From NCBI GenBank assembly GCA_021802125.1, contig JAKAAX010000002.1, positions 186,001-250,000 on the forward strand: a DNA stretch of 64,000 nucleotides, given 5' to 3'. Both the position numbers and the translations under genes were made by a program. The first letter of the stretch is position 1; each line of letters starts with the position of its first letter. Below the pieces are notes generated by a model. It was not told the DNA's origin. It saw only the letters and a list, made by a program, of their open reading frames with translations, and made no database searches. Source of the stretch: Thermoplasmata archaeon. GTDB lineage: Archaea; Thermoplasmatota; Thermoplasmata; Lutacidiplasmatales; UBA184. Of this stretch, positions 50,463 through 59,362 are shown piece after piece.

Positions 50463-51830
50463 TTACGCGTGGTCCGCGCTCGCCGCCGAACGGCCACCGG
50501 AACGCCGGGTCGCTCCGTCGCTATGTCGGTCCTTGAGCGGCGGTCCGACAGCCACAGCCAGCGGGGGTCCCCCGTCCCAGAGGTGTTCCTGGGTGACGCG
50601 CCGGATATCGGAGGGGGTGAGCGCGCGCAGCGCGACCGGCCACTGCTGGAAGTGGTCGAGCGGCAGGTCGAAGTAGCCCACCTCGACCGCGAGACCGTGG
50701 GCCTGGGTGGAGGTCTCCAGCATCAGTGGGAGGCTCCCGAGGAAGCTCTCGCGGATCCGCTCCAGCTCCTGGGTGGAGGGACCGCGCTCGCCTAGGCGTC
50801 GGACCTCGTCGACCAGCAGGTGGTGGACCGTCTGCACGTGCTTCGGGTCGGTGCCGGCGTCCGCGGTCCAGAGACCCGCCCAGGACAACGACTCGAGCTC
50901 GCTGCTCGCCCCGTAGGCCAGCCCCTCCTTCTCGCGCACGTCCTGGAAGAGGCGCGAGAGCACCGAGCGACCTCCGAGGATCTCGTTCGCGAGCGTGAGC
51001 GCGGCGAAGTCCTCGTGCCGGCGCGGCGGGGCGTTGCCGCCCACCACGACCTCGACCTGAGAGGTGCCGGGCACGGAGATGTAGTGGAGCTCGCCGCGCC
51101 GTCGCCCGTCCTCGCGACGCCGGCCCGCGGGGACCGTCGGCGGCCCTCGGGGGCTCGTCCCGTCCAGGGTCCCAAAGGTCCCGCGGAGCTTGCGCAGCAA
51201 CGTTGCCGGAGCGTCGGGGGTGGTGACGACCAGCAGCGAACCTCGCGCCGTCAGATGTTGCCGGTGGAATCGGACCAGGTCCTCGCGGGAGAGCCGCTCG
51301 AGCGACCGAGGGGAGCCCAGGGGGTTGCGGCGGTACGGGTGGCCGATCGGGAGGAGCCGCTCCAGGAAGACCCGGTCCGCTCGCTCGTCCGGTTGGGTCA
51401 TCTCGCGAAGCAGTCCCTCGCGCATCTCCCGTCGCACCCGTTGGAGCTCGGTGCTCTCGAGCCGGGGCTCGGTCAGGGCCTCGAACACCAGGGCGAGGAC
51501 GTCCTGTTGCGCCGCCTGGGGCCCGCCCGCCTCGATCTCGAGCCGCTCCCAGGAGGCCCGGGCCGAGAAGGTGGCCGCCAGCCGGTCGATCTCCCGCGCG
51601 AAGTCGCGCTTGCTCCTTCGCCGGGTGCCCGCGTTGAGGAGCCTCGAGAGGGAGGTCGCAACCCCTTCCTTGCCCTCCGGGTCGCGGGAGGTGCCTCCCT
51701 CTCCCACCCAGCTCACGGCGAACGTCACGGAGTTCGGAGGGGAGGGCTGATGGATCACGACCAGGCCGTTGTCCAGCTCGTGCCGTGTGAGCTGGAGGGC
51801 GGGGGAGCGGAGCGGGTCGCTTCGGCTCAT
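50463..51830 (-). CDS. M16-family peptidase homologue lacking the zinc motif
   Basis: 455 residues from ATG 51830. M16 (pitrilysin/MPP-like) fold: LTRHELDNGLVVIHQPSPPN, VGEGGTSRDPEGKEGVATSL where HxxEH should be, so no zinc site, then ILGGRSVLSRLFQDVREKEG and LAYGASSELES, the conserved R/Y substrate-binding segment near the C-terminus. It overlaps the active partner by 4 nt. Such pairs act as heterodimers in which this subunit supplies substrate-binding residues. Confidence 0.92.
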   Translation of the reverse strand: MSRSDPLRSPALQLTRHELDNGLVVIHQPSPPNSVTFAVSWVGEGGTSRDPEGKEGVATSLSRLLNAGTRRRSKRDFAREIDRLAATFSARASWERLEIEAGGPQAAQQDVLALVFEALTEPRLESTELQRVRREMREGLLREMTQPDERADRVFLERLLPIGHPYRRNPLGSPRSLERLSREDLVRFHRQHLTARGSLLVVTTPDAPATLLRKLRGTFGTLDGTSPRGPPTVPAGRRREDGRRRGELHYISVPGTSQVEVVVGGNAPPRRHEDFAALTLANEILGGRSVLSRLFQDVREKEGLAYGASSELESLSWAGLWTADAGTDPKHVQTVHHLLVDEVRRLGERGPSTQELERIRESFLGSLPLMLETSTQAHGLAVEVGYFDLPLDHFQQWPVALRALTPSDIRRVTQEHLWDGGPPLAVAVGPPLKDRHSDGATRRSGGRSAASADHA

Positions 51831-53167
51831 TCGTCCGTCCCCTCCCCGCCGGAGGCGGCCTTTCCTTCGCCGGCCGGATCCACCTCGTACCGCACGACGT
51901 TGCGCGAGGCGTCGAGGAAGAGCTCGCGGGCGGCGTCGCGGAGGTCCGTGGGACGGATCGTGAGCGCGCGCCGGAAGATCTGTCGGTCCCACGCCAGGTT
52001 CCCGAGGGTCCGGAAGAACCCGAGCCGGAAGGCGGTCCGGGTGCTCCCCTCCCAGGCGAGGGAGGCCCCGCGGATCAGGCGCTCCTTCAGCCGTCGGAGC
52101 TCCTGAGGCGTCAGGAGGGTGCGGGTGAGCCTTCGGCTCTCCTCCAGAAGGGCCTCCTCCAGCCGGTCGCCCTTCACCCCCGGCGCCGCCTGCGCGAAGA
52201 GCGAGAAAAGCCCGGGATGGATGCGGGGTGGCCAGTCGCTCCCTGCCCGGACCGCCAGGCCCTTGTCGACGAGCGCCTGGTACAGCCGGGCGGTGGGGTG
52301 CTCCCGCGCCCCCCGGAACCCTCCCGTGGGGTAGAGCGCGTTCTCTCCGCCCAAGTGGAGGTCGAGAAGGAGCAGGGCGCTCGCCCGGGGATCTCCGACC
52401 CCGGGGGCCCTCCAGCCGATCCGCACGATGGGGGTCGAGCCAGGTCCTCGAAGAGCGGCCCGCCGCTCCCCACGCTGGGGCGGCTCGACGACCTTCACGC
52501 GGGGGTCGGCGACCTTCGCCCGGATGCCGGAGAAGCGCCGGTCGACCTCGCGCACCATCGACGGGAGGTCGAACCCCCCGGCGACCACGAGCGTCGCGTT
52601 GTCCGGTCCGTAGTATCGGCGGTAGAAGCTGTAGAGCGCCTCGCGGTCCATGGACCGGATGTCCTGGACCGAGCCCAGGGCGTCCCAGCGGTACGGGTGT
52701 TCCCGGAAGGCGAGGCCGTAGATCTCCTCCTCCACGCGGAAGATGGGGTGGTTCTCGTTCCCTTCGCGTTCGGACAGGACCACGGAGCGCTCCCGGTCGA
52801 TCTCGTCGGAGGGGATGGTGGCGCCGGTCATCCGGTCCGCCTCGATGTCGAGAGGCGCCGCCAGGTGCTCCCGGGGCACCGTGGAGAAGTAGCCCGTGAA
52901 GTCCGCGTCGGTGAAGGCGTTCAGGATCCCGCCGGCCTCGACGATGGCCCGGTCCATCTCCCCCACCCGGTAGCGCCGGGAACCCTTGAACAGCATGTGC
53001 TCGAGCCAGTGCGCGGCCCCGGTGGTCCCCGGCGCCTCGTTCTTGGCTCCGACACGGTACCACACCCAGACCGAGACCACCGGCGAGGACGCGCGCGGGA
53101 CGAGGAGGACCTCCAGCCCGTTGCGAAGGACCCGGCGTTCGACCCGGGGTGCCGAAGGCCCGACCAT
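51827..53167 (-). CDS. M16-family zinc metallopeptidase (catalytic subunit)
   Basis: 446 residues from ATG 53167. Inverted zinc motif HWLEH (HxxEH) at 53-57 in AAHWLEHMLFKGS, and the third ligand-type Glu near 133 in SVVLSEREGNENHP. NAFTDADFTGYFSTVPREHL is the usual next segment. Predicted to degrade peptides together with the downstream zinc-less subunit. A CCTTAAGA box 25 nt upstream supports the start. No signal peptide, so cytosolic. Confidence 0.94.
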   Translation of the reverse strand: MVGPSAPRVERRVLRNGLEVLLVPRASSPVVSVWVWYRVGAKNEAPGTTGAAHWLEHMLFKGSRRYRVGEMDRAIVEAGGILNAFTDADFTGYFSTVPREHLAAPLDIEADRMTGATIPSDEIDRERSVVLSEREGNENHPIFRVEEEIYGLAFREHPYRWDALGSVQDIRSMDREALYSFYRRYYGPDNATLVVAGGFDLPSMVREVDRRFSGIRAKVADPRVKVVEPPQRGERRAALRGPGSTPIVRIGWRAPGVGDPRASALLLLDLHLGGENALYPTGGFRGAREHPTARLYQALVDKGLAVRAGSDWPPRIHPGLFSLFAQAAPGVKGDRLEEALLEESRRLTRTLLTPQELRRLKERLIRGASLAWEGSTRTAFRLGFFRTLGNLAWDRQIFRRALTIRPTDLRDAARELFLDASRNVVRYEVDPAGEGKAASGGEGTDE

Positions 53168-53188
53168 AGGTCGCGGATGAACGGTGGC

Positions 53189-53196
53189 TCTTAAGG
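53189..53196 (-). promoter_or_regulatory. TATA-like box for the M16 pair
   Basis: CCTTAAGA on the minus strand, centred 25 nt before the ATG at 53167. Confidence 0.5.
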
Positions 53197-53319
53197 AGGG
53201 AGGACGCCGGGCGGCCTCCTCGTCCCTACGCGCACCGCGCACTCAGAGGAATTGAGAAGACGAGCACCCAGGTCCCGGGGGGGCTTCCCCCGGGACCCAG
53301 GTCAAAGGGTTGGGTCGGC

Positions 53320-54477
53320 TCAGGCGTAGAGGTTGTCCGCTCGGCAGTACCACCTGCTGTACTGGGACACCCACTCGGTGGGGCGTCCGCACTTGGCGCA
53401 GTTGGGGGCGGGGCCCGGGGCACCACCGGCGGCCGGGGCGGCCGCGGGGGCTGCGGCGGGGGCCGCGTAGGCCGGCTGGGCGCCGTACGCCGGTGCGGGA
53501 GCTGCGGCTGGGGCTGCACCCCACGCCGCGGCGGGGGCGACCGCACCGGTCGCTGCGCCGGTCGGGCTCAGCATCCCGGCGGACTGGGCCGCCAGGATCT
53601 CCTGGAGGGTGAAGGGGTCGCGGCGGGTGATGAACAGGAAAAAGAACCCGACAAGCAGGAGCGCGAAACCGGCGATGGCCATGTACCAGCCGATCCCAGC
53701 TCCCCAGTTGCACGAAGTGCCACTAGGGCTTCCGGAAGGGCAGGAGCTCCCAAAGAAGGAGTTGCATGGGGAGGTTCCCGTGCAGGCCGAGGACGAGTAG
53801 TCCGACGTCAGCGCGCCCGGTTGCCCGCCTAGCGCCCACATCGGTCCAGCGATCGCCAGAGCGAATGCGACGAGGATGAGCAGCCAGATGAGCAACATCT
53901 GAATGCGGCCGAAAGAGATCGCGAGGGCGCCCATCAGGCTGAGGATGCCCGCGATGAACCCGAGGACGATGGCCCCGACGATGAGGCCGTAGACGCCGCC
54001 GTACAGGTTACCGGTGTTCGTGAGCGCAGGGCACCCGCCGCCGGAGGAGCTGTACGTGCACGTGATCGTGCCGATCGGGCATCCACTACCGGAACAGGTC
54101 TCCTTCCACTCGCTGCCGGGGTAGAACTGCTGAGTGACCGTGATCCCGCCGCCGGTCTCGGTGTAGCTCCAGAACGGAGTGGAGACCGAGACGATGAGCA
54201 GGACCGCGCCGACCAGCAGAAGGATCGAGGCGATGAGGCGCTTCTGGTGCTTGTAGCCGTGGGGCCGCGGGGGCCTCATGGGGGCCGGCTGGACGTAGGG
54301 GGAGGGGGCGCCCCACTGGGGGGCCGGCTGGCCGTATCCCGGGGGGGCCTGCCCATAGGCAGGAGGCGCCTGCCCGTAGGCCGGCTGCTGTCCGTAGGCC
54401 GGGGGTTGCTGCGGCGGATATCCCTGGGGGGGGTACCCGGAGGGTGGCTGTCCTGCGGCTTGGGGCGGGGCTCCCAT
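53320..54477 (-). CDS. PGY-rich four-helix membrane protein with C-terminal zinc ribbon
   Basis: 385 residues from ATG 54477 (AGGTGAT ribosome-binding sequence upstream; an in-frame GTG four codons earlier overlaps it). Residues 1-75 are Pro/Gly/Tyr/Gln repeats (GYPPQQPPAYGQ, QAPPAYGQAPPGYGQ). Four helices follow (LIASILLLVGAVLLIVS; LIVGAIVLGFIAGILSLMGA; MLLIWLLILVAFALAIAGP; GWYMAIAGFALLLVGFFFLF) with two external loops each containing several Cys. An Ala/Pro/Tyr linker and a zinc ribbon CAKCGRPTEWV...YCRAD end the protein. The claudin-like topology with PGY tail suggests a membrane organiser; function unknown. Confidence 0.82.
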   Translation of the reverse strand: MGAPPQAAGQPPSGYPPQGYPPQQPPAYGQQPAYGQAPPAYGQAPPGYGQPAPQWGAPSPYVQPAPMRPPRPHGYKHQKRLIASILLLVGAVLLIVSVSTPFWSYTETGGGITVTQQFYPGSEWKETCSGSGCPIGTITCTYSSSGGGCPALTNTGNLYGGVYGLIVGAIVLGFIAGILSLMGALAISFGRIQMLLIWLLILVAFALAIAGPMWALGGQPGALTSDYSSSACTGTSPCNSFFGSSCPSGSPSGTSCNWGAGIGWYMAIAGFALLLVGFFFLFITRRDPFTLQEILAAQSAGMLSPTGAATGAVAPAAAWGAAPAAAPAPAYGAQPAYAAPAAAPAAAPAAGGAPGPAPNCAKCGRPTEWVSQYSRWYCRADNLYA

Positions 54478-54631
54478 TGTTCCTATCACCTTTTTTTGAC
54501 GGTCCCCTGACGGGGACCGCTAGGCGTGAGATTGTTGTTCTCCAGTTAAACCTTCGCAATTTCTCGCGCGGACGTCCCATACGGGTTATGCGGCAATCCG
54601 GGGGTCGGAGAGGGGGGACGGACCGACAAGC

Positions 54632-54639
54632 GCATATCC
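54632..54639 (+). promoter_or_regulatory. TATA-like box for the lipid-synthesis pair
   Basis: GCATATCC centred about 33 nt before the GTG at 54668. Confidence 0.45.
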
Positions 54640-54667
54640 TGGGGCGCCGGCCTGGGGGGGAGGCTCC

Positions 54668-55546
54668 GTGAACCCCTGGGTCCGCCTGCTCCGTCCGGGA
54701 AACGGGGCGATCAGCTTCGTAGGGACGGTCGTCGGAGGGCTCTCGGCCACCGGCATCTACGGGGGCCGTCTCGAGGTCGAGGCCCTCCCTCTCCTCCTGG
54801 CAGGGGTGACCACCTTCCTCGTGGCCTCCGCAGGGAACGTCCTGAACGACTACCTGGACCGGGAGGGTGACAAGAAGAACCATCCGGACCGCCCGCTGCC
54901 CAAGCGGGAAGTGGAGGCTGCCGCGGTCCGGAACTTCGCGGGGCTGCTGTTCGTCCTCTCAGCCCTCCCGCTGGGGCTGGTGGCCGGGTTCGGCCGGCTG
55001 CCTCCGACGCCCTTCGGGACGGGGCTCCCAGTCGCGGTCTGGCTGATGGCGGTCGCCCTCCTACTGGCCTACGAGCTCCGTTGGAAGGCGCGCGGGCTGG
55101 GCGGCAACGCGACGGTCGCGGCCCTTACGGGAGCGGTCTTCTTCTTCGGGGCGACGGTCGTCGGCGCCCCCCTCCTCGCGATCTCCCTGGCCGCGATGGC
55201 CTCCCTGGCGACCCTCTCCCGGGAGATCATCAAGGACATGGAGGACGCCGAGGGGGACGTCGACCGGGCCACCCTCCCTCGTACCCGGGGGATGGGGGTC
55301 GCATCGATGGCCGCCCGGGGAGCTGTGCTGGCGGCCCTCGTGCTCTCTCCCGTCCCGCTCGTCGCGTGGAGGCCCCCGCTCCCCCTCCCCGCCGCCATTA
55401 TCTACCTCGCCTTCGTCGCCGCCGCCGACCTCGTGTTCGTCCTGTCGGTCTGGCATCTCCCGGAACGCTTGCACCGCGAGCAGTCCCTGTCGAAGGTGGC
55501 CATGGTCCTGGCGCTCGTGGGGTTCCTGGGGGCAGCGATCCGATGA
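54668..55546 (+). CDS. UbiA-family digeranylgeranylglyceryl phosphate synthase
   Basis: 292 residues from a GTG at 54668, about nine membrane helices. The two Asp-rich motifs are NDYLDREGDKKNHPDRPLPK and REIIKDMEDAEGDVDRATLP, the signature of UbiA prenyltransferases of the DGGGP synthase group. It adds the second geranylgeranyl chain in archaeal ether lipids. The downstream gene makes its substrate, and their 4-nt overlap (ATGA) indicates coupling. A GCATATCC box lies about 33 nt upstream. Confidence 0.93.
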   Translation: MNPWVRLLRPGNGAISFVGTVVGGLSATGIYGGRLEVEALPLLLAGVTTFLVASAGNVLNDYLDREGDKKNHPDRPLPKREVEAAAVRNFAGLLFVLSALPLGLVAGFGRLPPTPFGTGLPVAVWLMAVALLLAYELRWKARGLGGNATVAALTGAVFFFGATVVGAPLLAISLAAMASLATLSREIIKDMEDAEGDVDRATLPRTRGMGVASMAARGAVLAALVLSPVPLVAWRPPLPLPAAIIYLAFVAAADLVFVLSVWHLPERLHREQSLSKVAMVLALVGFLGAAIR

Positions 55547-56349
55547 GCCGAGAATCCTCCAGCACGACGGTCGCGCGGACCCGGGCAGCTCGATTCCAGG
55601 GGCCCTTCCTCCCCTGGCTATTGGAGAAGGTCAAGGAAGGCCCGGTCCACTTCACCCTCATCGACCCCGACAAGACGCCGGGGGCCAAGGCGGGGGAGGC
55701 GGCCGCCCGCGCCGAGGAACTGGGGACCGATGTCCTGCTCCTGGGGGGTTCGACGGGGATCACCTCCGAGCGGATGGGGGAGGCCGCCCGCTCTGTTCAC
55801 GACCGCACCTCCCTCCCCGTGGTGATCTTCCCGCAGGGCCCGGACTCCCTCACTGACGAGGCCGACGCGCTGCTCTTCATGAGCCTCCTCAACTCGCGCG
55901 ACCTGCGCATGGTGGTGCGCGCCCAGGCGGCCACCTCCCTGCATGTCAAGGCGCTCGGGTTGGAACCGGTCCCCATGGGCTACCTGGTGGTGGCCCCCGG
56001 AATGAAGGTCGGGGAGGTGGGGAGCGCCGACTGCCTCTCGCGGGAGGACCCGAAGGGCGCCGCGGCCTGGGCGCTGGCCGCGGAGTACCTCGGGATGAAG
56101 CTCGTGTACCTCGAGGCCGGCTCCGGGGCGCCCTCTCCGGTCCCCGCCTCCCTCGTCCGCGCCGCGCGGGACGTCCTCTCCGTCCCCCTCATCGTCGGAG
56201 GAGGCATCCGCAACGCGGAGCACGCCCGGACGCTGCTCAAGGCGGGGGCCCAAGTGCTCGTGACGGGGACCATCCTGGAGGAGGGGGGCGAAGGGGCCCT
56301 CGGACCCATCCTCCACGAAGTGAAGAGCGCGCGAGCCCGGGCGACGTGA
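55543..56349 (+). CDS. Geranylgeranylglyceryl phosphate synthase
   Basis: 268 residues from ATG 55543. TIM-barrel GGGP synthase: VHFTLIDPDKTPGAKAGEAA, DVLLLGGSTGIT, MGYLVVAPGMKVGEVG, KLVYLEAGSGAPSPVP and VPLIVGGGIRNAEHA (phosphate-binding loop). It joins geranylgeranyl-PP to sn-glycerol-1-phosphate, the first committed step of archaeal lipids. The following DUF2070-like gene starts 8 bp later, so all three are probably one transcript. Confidence 0.95.
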   Translation: MSRESSSTTVARTRAARFQGPFLPWLLEKVKEGPVHFTLIDPDKTPGAKAGEAAARAEELGTDVLLLGGSTGITSERMGEAARSVHDRTSLPVVIFPQGPDSLTDEADALLFMSLLNSRDLRMVVRAQAATSLHVKALGLEPVPMGYLVVAPGMKVGEVGSADCLSREDPKGAAAWALAAEYLGMKLVYLEAGSGAPSPVPASLVRAARDVLSVPLIVGGGIRNAEHARTLLKAGAQVLVTGTILEEGGEGALGPILHEVKSARARAT

Positions 56350-56356
56350 GGCGCCG

Positions 56357-58228
56357 GTGGGGACGGAAGCGTCGGCCCCATCCGCCTCGCACGCGGAAGG
56401 GGGAGTGTACCGCCCGCACGAGCGGACGAGCCGGTTGCGCTTCACGAGCCCCCCGGCCTCCGTATCGGCCCTCGGGATCCTCGCGCTCTGCCTGCTCCTT
56501 CCCGTGGTCGCCTTCGGCCTCCCACCGGCCGGTCCGCACGTCCCGGGACTGAGCGGGCTCCCGGGGGGAGGATACCTCGCCGGGGTCCTCCTCTTCCTGG
56601 TCCCTGGGGCGCTGGGGGCGCTCGCCACCACGCCGCTCGCGAAGGCGTTCGGCGGCCGTCTCCGGATGCGGAGGGCCCTGCTCCTTGGGCTCTCGGGCCT
56701 CTTCCTGGTGCTCGCGGTGCTCCTGCTCTGGCGGCTGGTGCGCGGGCTGTCCGGGTCCGGCACCGTGGAGGGTCCGCTCCTCCTGGCCTTCGGGCTCACG
56801 CTCTGGATCCGTCAGCTGACGCTGGTCGCGGTCTCGCACCGGGAGCATGCCCGCTCTCTCCCGGCGGCCCTCATCGTACCTCTCCTCGGGTTCGTGATGG
56901 CCTGGGGATGGCTCGGACTGAGCGCGGTGCGCGTGGTGGAAGGGGTCGCCTTCCTCCTCCTCTCGCTCGGCGGGGCCGTCGCGCTGGTCACCGCGACGGA
57001 CCGGCCGATGGTCCGCGAGTTCGGTCAGGGGGGGACCTCGCTGCTCCGCCCGCTCATGGAGCACATGAGCGACCGGGACCCGGGGGCCTCCCAGCAGATG
57101 GAGGCCTTCTTCGAAGGCATCTCCACCCGAGGAGACCTGAAGGTGGGCGCCCTCACGTTCCGGGAAGGCTCCCGACTCCGCCTGGCCTTGATCGCCCCCG
57201 CGGTCCATCCGGGGCCCTTCGCAGAGCTCGGGTCGAGCGACCTGCCGCACAAGCTCGCGCAGGGGCTTCGCGGGACCCTGGCGGACGACGTCGTGGTCCC
57301 GCACTCGCCCTCGACCCACGCCCAGGACATCCCCACCAGCGCCGAGCTCGCCCGGCTCACCTCTCAGCTCAAGCAGGTCCTGGAGACCTCCGGTCCCCCG
57401 GGGGAAGCTCGAGCCTCCCCGCTGGTCGCCTCCCGACCGGGGTCGCTCGCCCGGGCCCAGGTGCTCGGGGAGAACGTGCTGATCGTGCTGACGCAGGCCC
57501 CCGCGCCCACCGACGACATCGACTACGCGCTCTCGGAGCTGATCCGCGAGGAGGCTCGCAGGCAGGGGTTCGCGCACGCCGTGATCGTCGATGCCCACAA
57601 TTCGTTCGTCGAGAACAAGGGGGAGATCCCGTTCGGGTCCCCGGAGGGCTTCCGTCTCGTGGCGGACGCCCGCGAGTCGATGGAAGCGGCGCGGGCCAAG
57701 ACCGTCCCGTCCGAGGTGAGGTTGGGGCTCGCCCACCGTCGTGGGTTCAACCCGGAGGAGCACGGGATGGGTCCGGAGGGGCTCGCGGTGGTCCTCGTCG
57801 AGGCGGCAGGCGTCCGGACCGCCTACGCGCTCTTCGACGCGAACAACCTGGAGAAGGGGCTGCGCGACCCCCTCGTCCGCGTGCTCAAGGAGACGATCGG
57901 GGGGGATGGGGAGGTCATGACCACCGACAACCACGTGGTCCACGAGGTCCAGGGGGCGACGAACCCGCTGGGGCGGCGCCGCTCGGTGGCCGAGCTGTCG
58001 GAGGACCTTCGGAGCGTCGCCCGCGAGGCCCTCGCGGACCTCCGACCCGTCCGGGTGGGAGGCGTCGAGACCACGGTGCACGACGTGAAGGTCCTGGGCC
58101 CGGGGGTCACCACCCGCCTCATGACCGCGCTCGCGGACTCCTTCGCGATCTTCTGGCTCTTCTTCGTTGCGTCCATCACCATCGCGGCGCTCGCAGGGGC
58201 GCTCCTCCTGACCGTTCTCGGGGGCTGA
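56357..58228 (+). CDS. DUF2070-like membrane protein
   Basis: 623 residues from a GTG at 56357. The N-terminal ~190 residues hold about six hydrophobic helices (ALGILALCLLLPVVAFGLP, LLFLVPGALGALA, LLLGLSGLFLVLAVLLLW); a large soluble part follows with the DUF2070 hallmarks LALIAPAVHPGPFAELGSSD and HAVIVDAHNSFVENKGEIPF, and one last helix (FAIFWLFFVASITIAALAGA) at the C-terminus. DUF2070 is an archaeal family of unknown function; the HPGPF and DAHNS segments look like a conserved active site. Co-directional with the lipid genes, hence possibly membrane biogenesis. Confidence 0.85.
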   Translation: MGTEASAPSASHAEGGVYRPHERTSRLRFTSPPASVSALGILALCLLLPVVAFGLPPAGPHVPGLSGLPGGGYLAGVLLFLVPGALGALATTPLAKAFGGRLRMRRALLLGLSGLFLVLAVLLLWRLVRGLSGSGTVEGPLLLAFGLTLWIRQLTLVAVSHREHARSLPAALIVPLLGFVMAWGWLGLSAVRVVEGVAFLLLSLGGAVALVTATDRPMVREFGQGGTSLLRPLMEHMSDRDPGASQQMEAFFEGISTRGDLKVGALTFREGSRLRLALIAPAVHPGPFAELGSSDLPHKLAQGLRGTLADDVVVPHSPSTHAQDIPTSAELARLTSQLKQVLETSGPPGEARASPLVASRPGSLARAQVLGENVLIVLTQAPAPTDDIDYALSELIREEARRQGFAHAVIVDAHNSFVENKGEIPFGSPEGFRLVADARESMEAARAKTVPSEVRLGLAHRRGFNPEEHGMGPEGLAVVLVEAAGVRTAYALFDANNLEKGLRDPLVRVLKETIGGDGEVMTTDNHVVHEVQGATNPLGRRRSVAELSEDLRSVAREALADLRPVRVGGVETTVHDVKVLGPGVTTRLMTALADSFAIFWLFFVASITIAALAGALLLTVLGG

Positions 58229-58316
58229 GGGCACCCGCGCCTCCCGACAAGGAGGGTGCCCCCGACATGGACGGGCGCTGGCTTTTGTAGCCCCTTTCGG
58301 TCCCCCGTGGCGAGCG

Positions 58317-59267
58317 ATGCCCCTTTTCAAGTCCCCCGAGGACCTGATGCAGGAGGCCAACGACCGTCTCCTCCGCGGGGACTTCGTCGCGGCCCAGCGC
58401 GCCTTCATGTCGGCGGCCGAGGGGTTCGCCAAGCGGGGTCAGTCCGGCCCAGGCGGTCCGGGCCAGTTCGCCCAGGCCTACGCGGTCCTGATGGGCCTCT
58501 CCACCACGAACCCCGTAGCTCAGGATTACCAACGGGTCGTCGAGTCCCTGACCGCCCTCGGCCCCGCGGCGCTGAAGCTCGGGCCGCGGACCGTGCCCGC
58601 CCAGGAGGTCCGCCACGAGGCCGAGCTCGCCCGTGAGGAACAGGACATCCTGGCCTCCGCCCCCGGGACCCCGGAAGCTCACCAGCAGGTCGGGGCCCGT
58701 CTCCAGGCCCTCTCCCTGGCCTACCGTCAGCTGGGCAACCAGGTCCTGGTCCTCCCCGAACTGTTCCGCCGCGGGGCCGTTCCGGCCTCATCGAAGGCCC
58801 CAGTCCTAGCCGCTCTCGCCGAAGAGGAGCTGGGCGAGGCGGAGGTCTCGCGGAACCCGAAGCGCGCGGCCGAGCACAACCAGAACGCCCGGAACTGGTG
58901 GCTTCAGGTCGGGGAGAGCTCTCGGGCGGAAGCGGCCTCCCAGCGCGTCCAACGCTACGGACGGGCGGTCAAGTGCTGGTTCTGCGGCCGGGAGGTCGCG
59001 GGGGAAGGGATCAACTTCCGGCCCCTGTCCAGCGACGTGGTCGGCTTCCCGGTCGCGTCCGAGCCTTCCGCCCTGCCGGACCGCGACGATTCGAGGAGCG
59101 TCGTGTTCGCGTGCCGACCCTGCGCCTCCTCGGTGGAGCGGCTTGCGGACGAGCGCGCGAAGGCCGCGACGAAGGAGATCGAGGAACGGGTGAACCGCAT
59201 GCTGACGCAGATGCGCGCGCGGGCGGGGATCGCCGCCCAGTGGATCCCCCCGACCCTGCCACCTTGA
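58317..59267 (+). CDS. Helical-repeat protein with internal zinc-binding domain
   Basis: 316 residues. N-terminal half is TPR-like (EANDRLLRGDFVAAQRAFMS, EGFAKRGQ, YRQLGNQVLVLPELFRRG, AAEHNQNARNWWLQVG). Near 218-275 a zinc domain CWFCGREV...FACRPCASS (CxxC...CxxC) is followed by a charged helix ending in IAAQWIPPTLPP. No family name recognised. The gene after it also begins with a zinc ribbon and the two probably form one unit (95 bp apart). Predicted cytosolic. Confidence 0.75.
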   Translation: MPLFKSPEDLMQEANDRLLRGDFVAAQRAFMSAAEGFAKRGQSGPGGPGQFAQAYAVLMGLSTTNPVAQDYQRVVESLTALGPAALKLGPRTVPAQEVRHEAELAREEQDILASAPGTPEAHQQVGARLQALSLAYRQLGNQVLVLPELFRRGAVPASSKAPVLAALAEEELGEAEVSRNPKRAAEHNQNARNWWLQVGESSRAEAASQRVQRYGRAVKCWFCGREVAGEGINFRPLSSDVVGFPVASEPSALPDRDDSRSVVFACRPCASSVERLADERAKAATKEIEERVNRMLTQMRARAGIAAQWIPPTLPP

Positions 59268-59362
59268 GGGCGGGCAGGGTTCGAAGCGCGGCGGATCTCC
59301 CGGGGGCAAAGCAGAAGCATGCGTTGGCGCGTCAGGCAGGTTGAACGGAGGAGGTTCCGCGC

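Noticed and set aside
50463..53063. Single 866-codon frame across both M16 genes
   Set aside because: Only its last part is a real M16 subunit; the upstream part is out of frame with the HxxEH-containing gene, which uses another frame and overlaps by 4 nt.
54491..54498. T-run before the PGY membrane protein as a terminator
   Set aside because: It lies just upstream of that gene's start on the opposite strand and reads as part of its leader; no hairpin precedes it for either strand.
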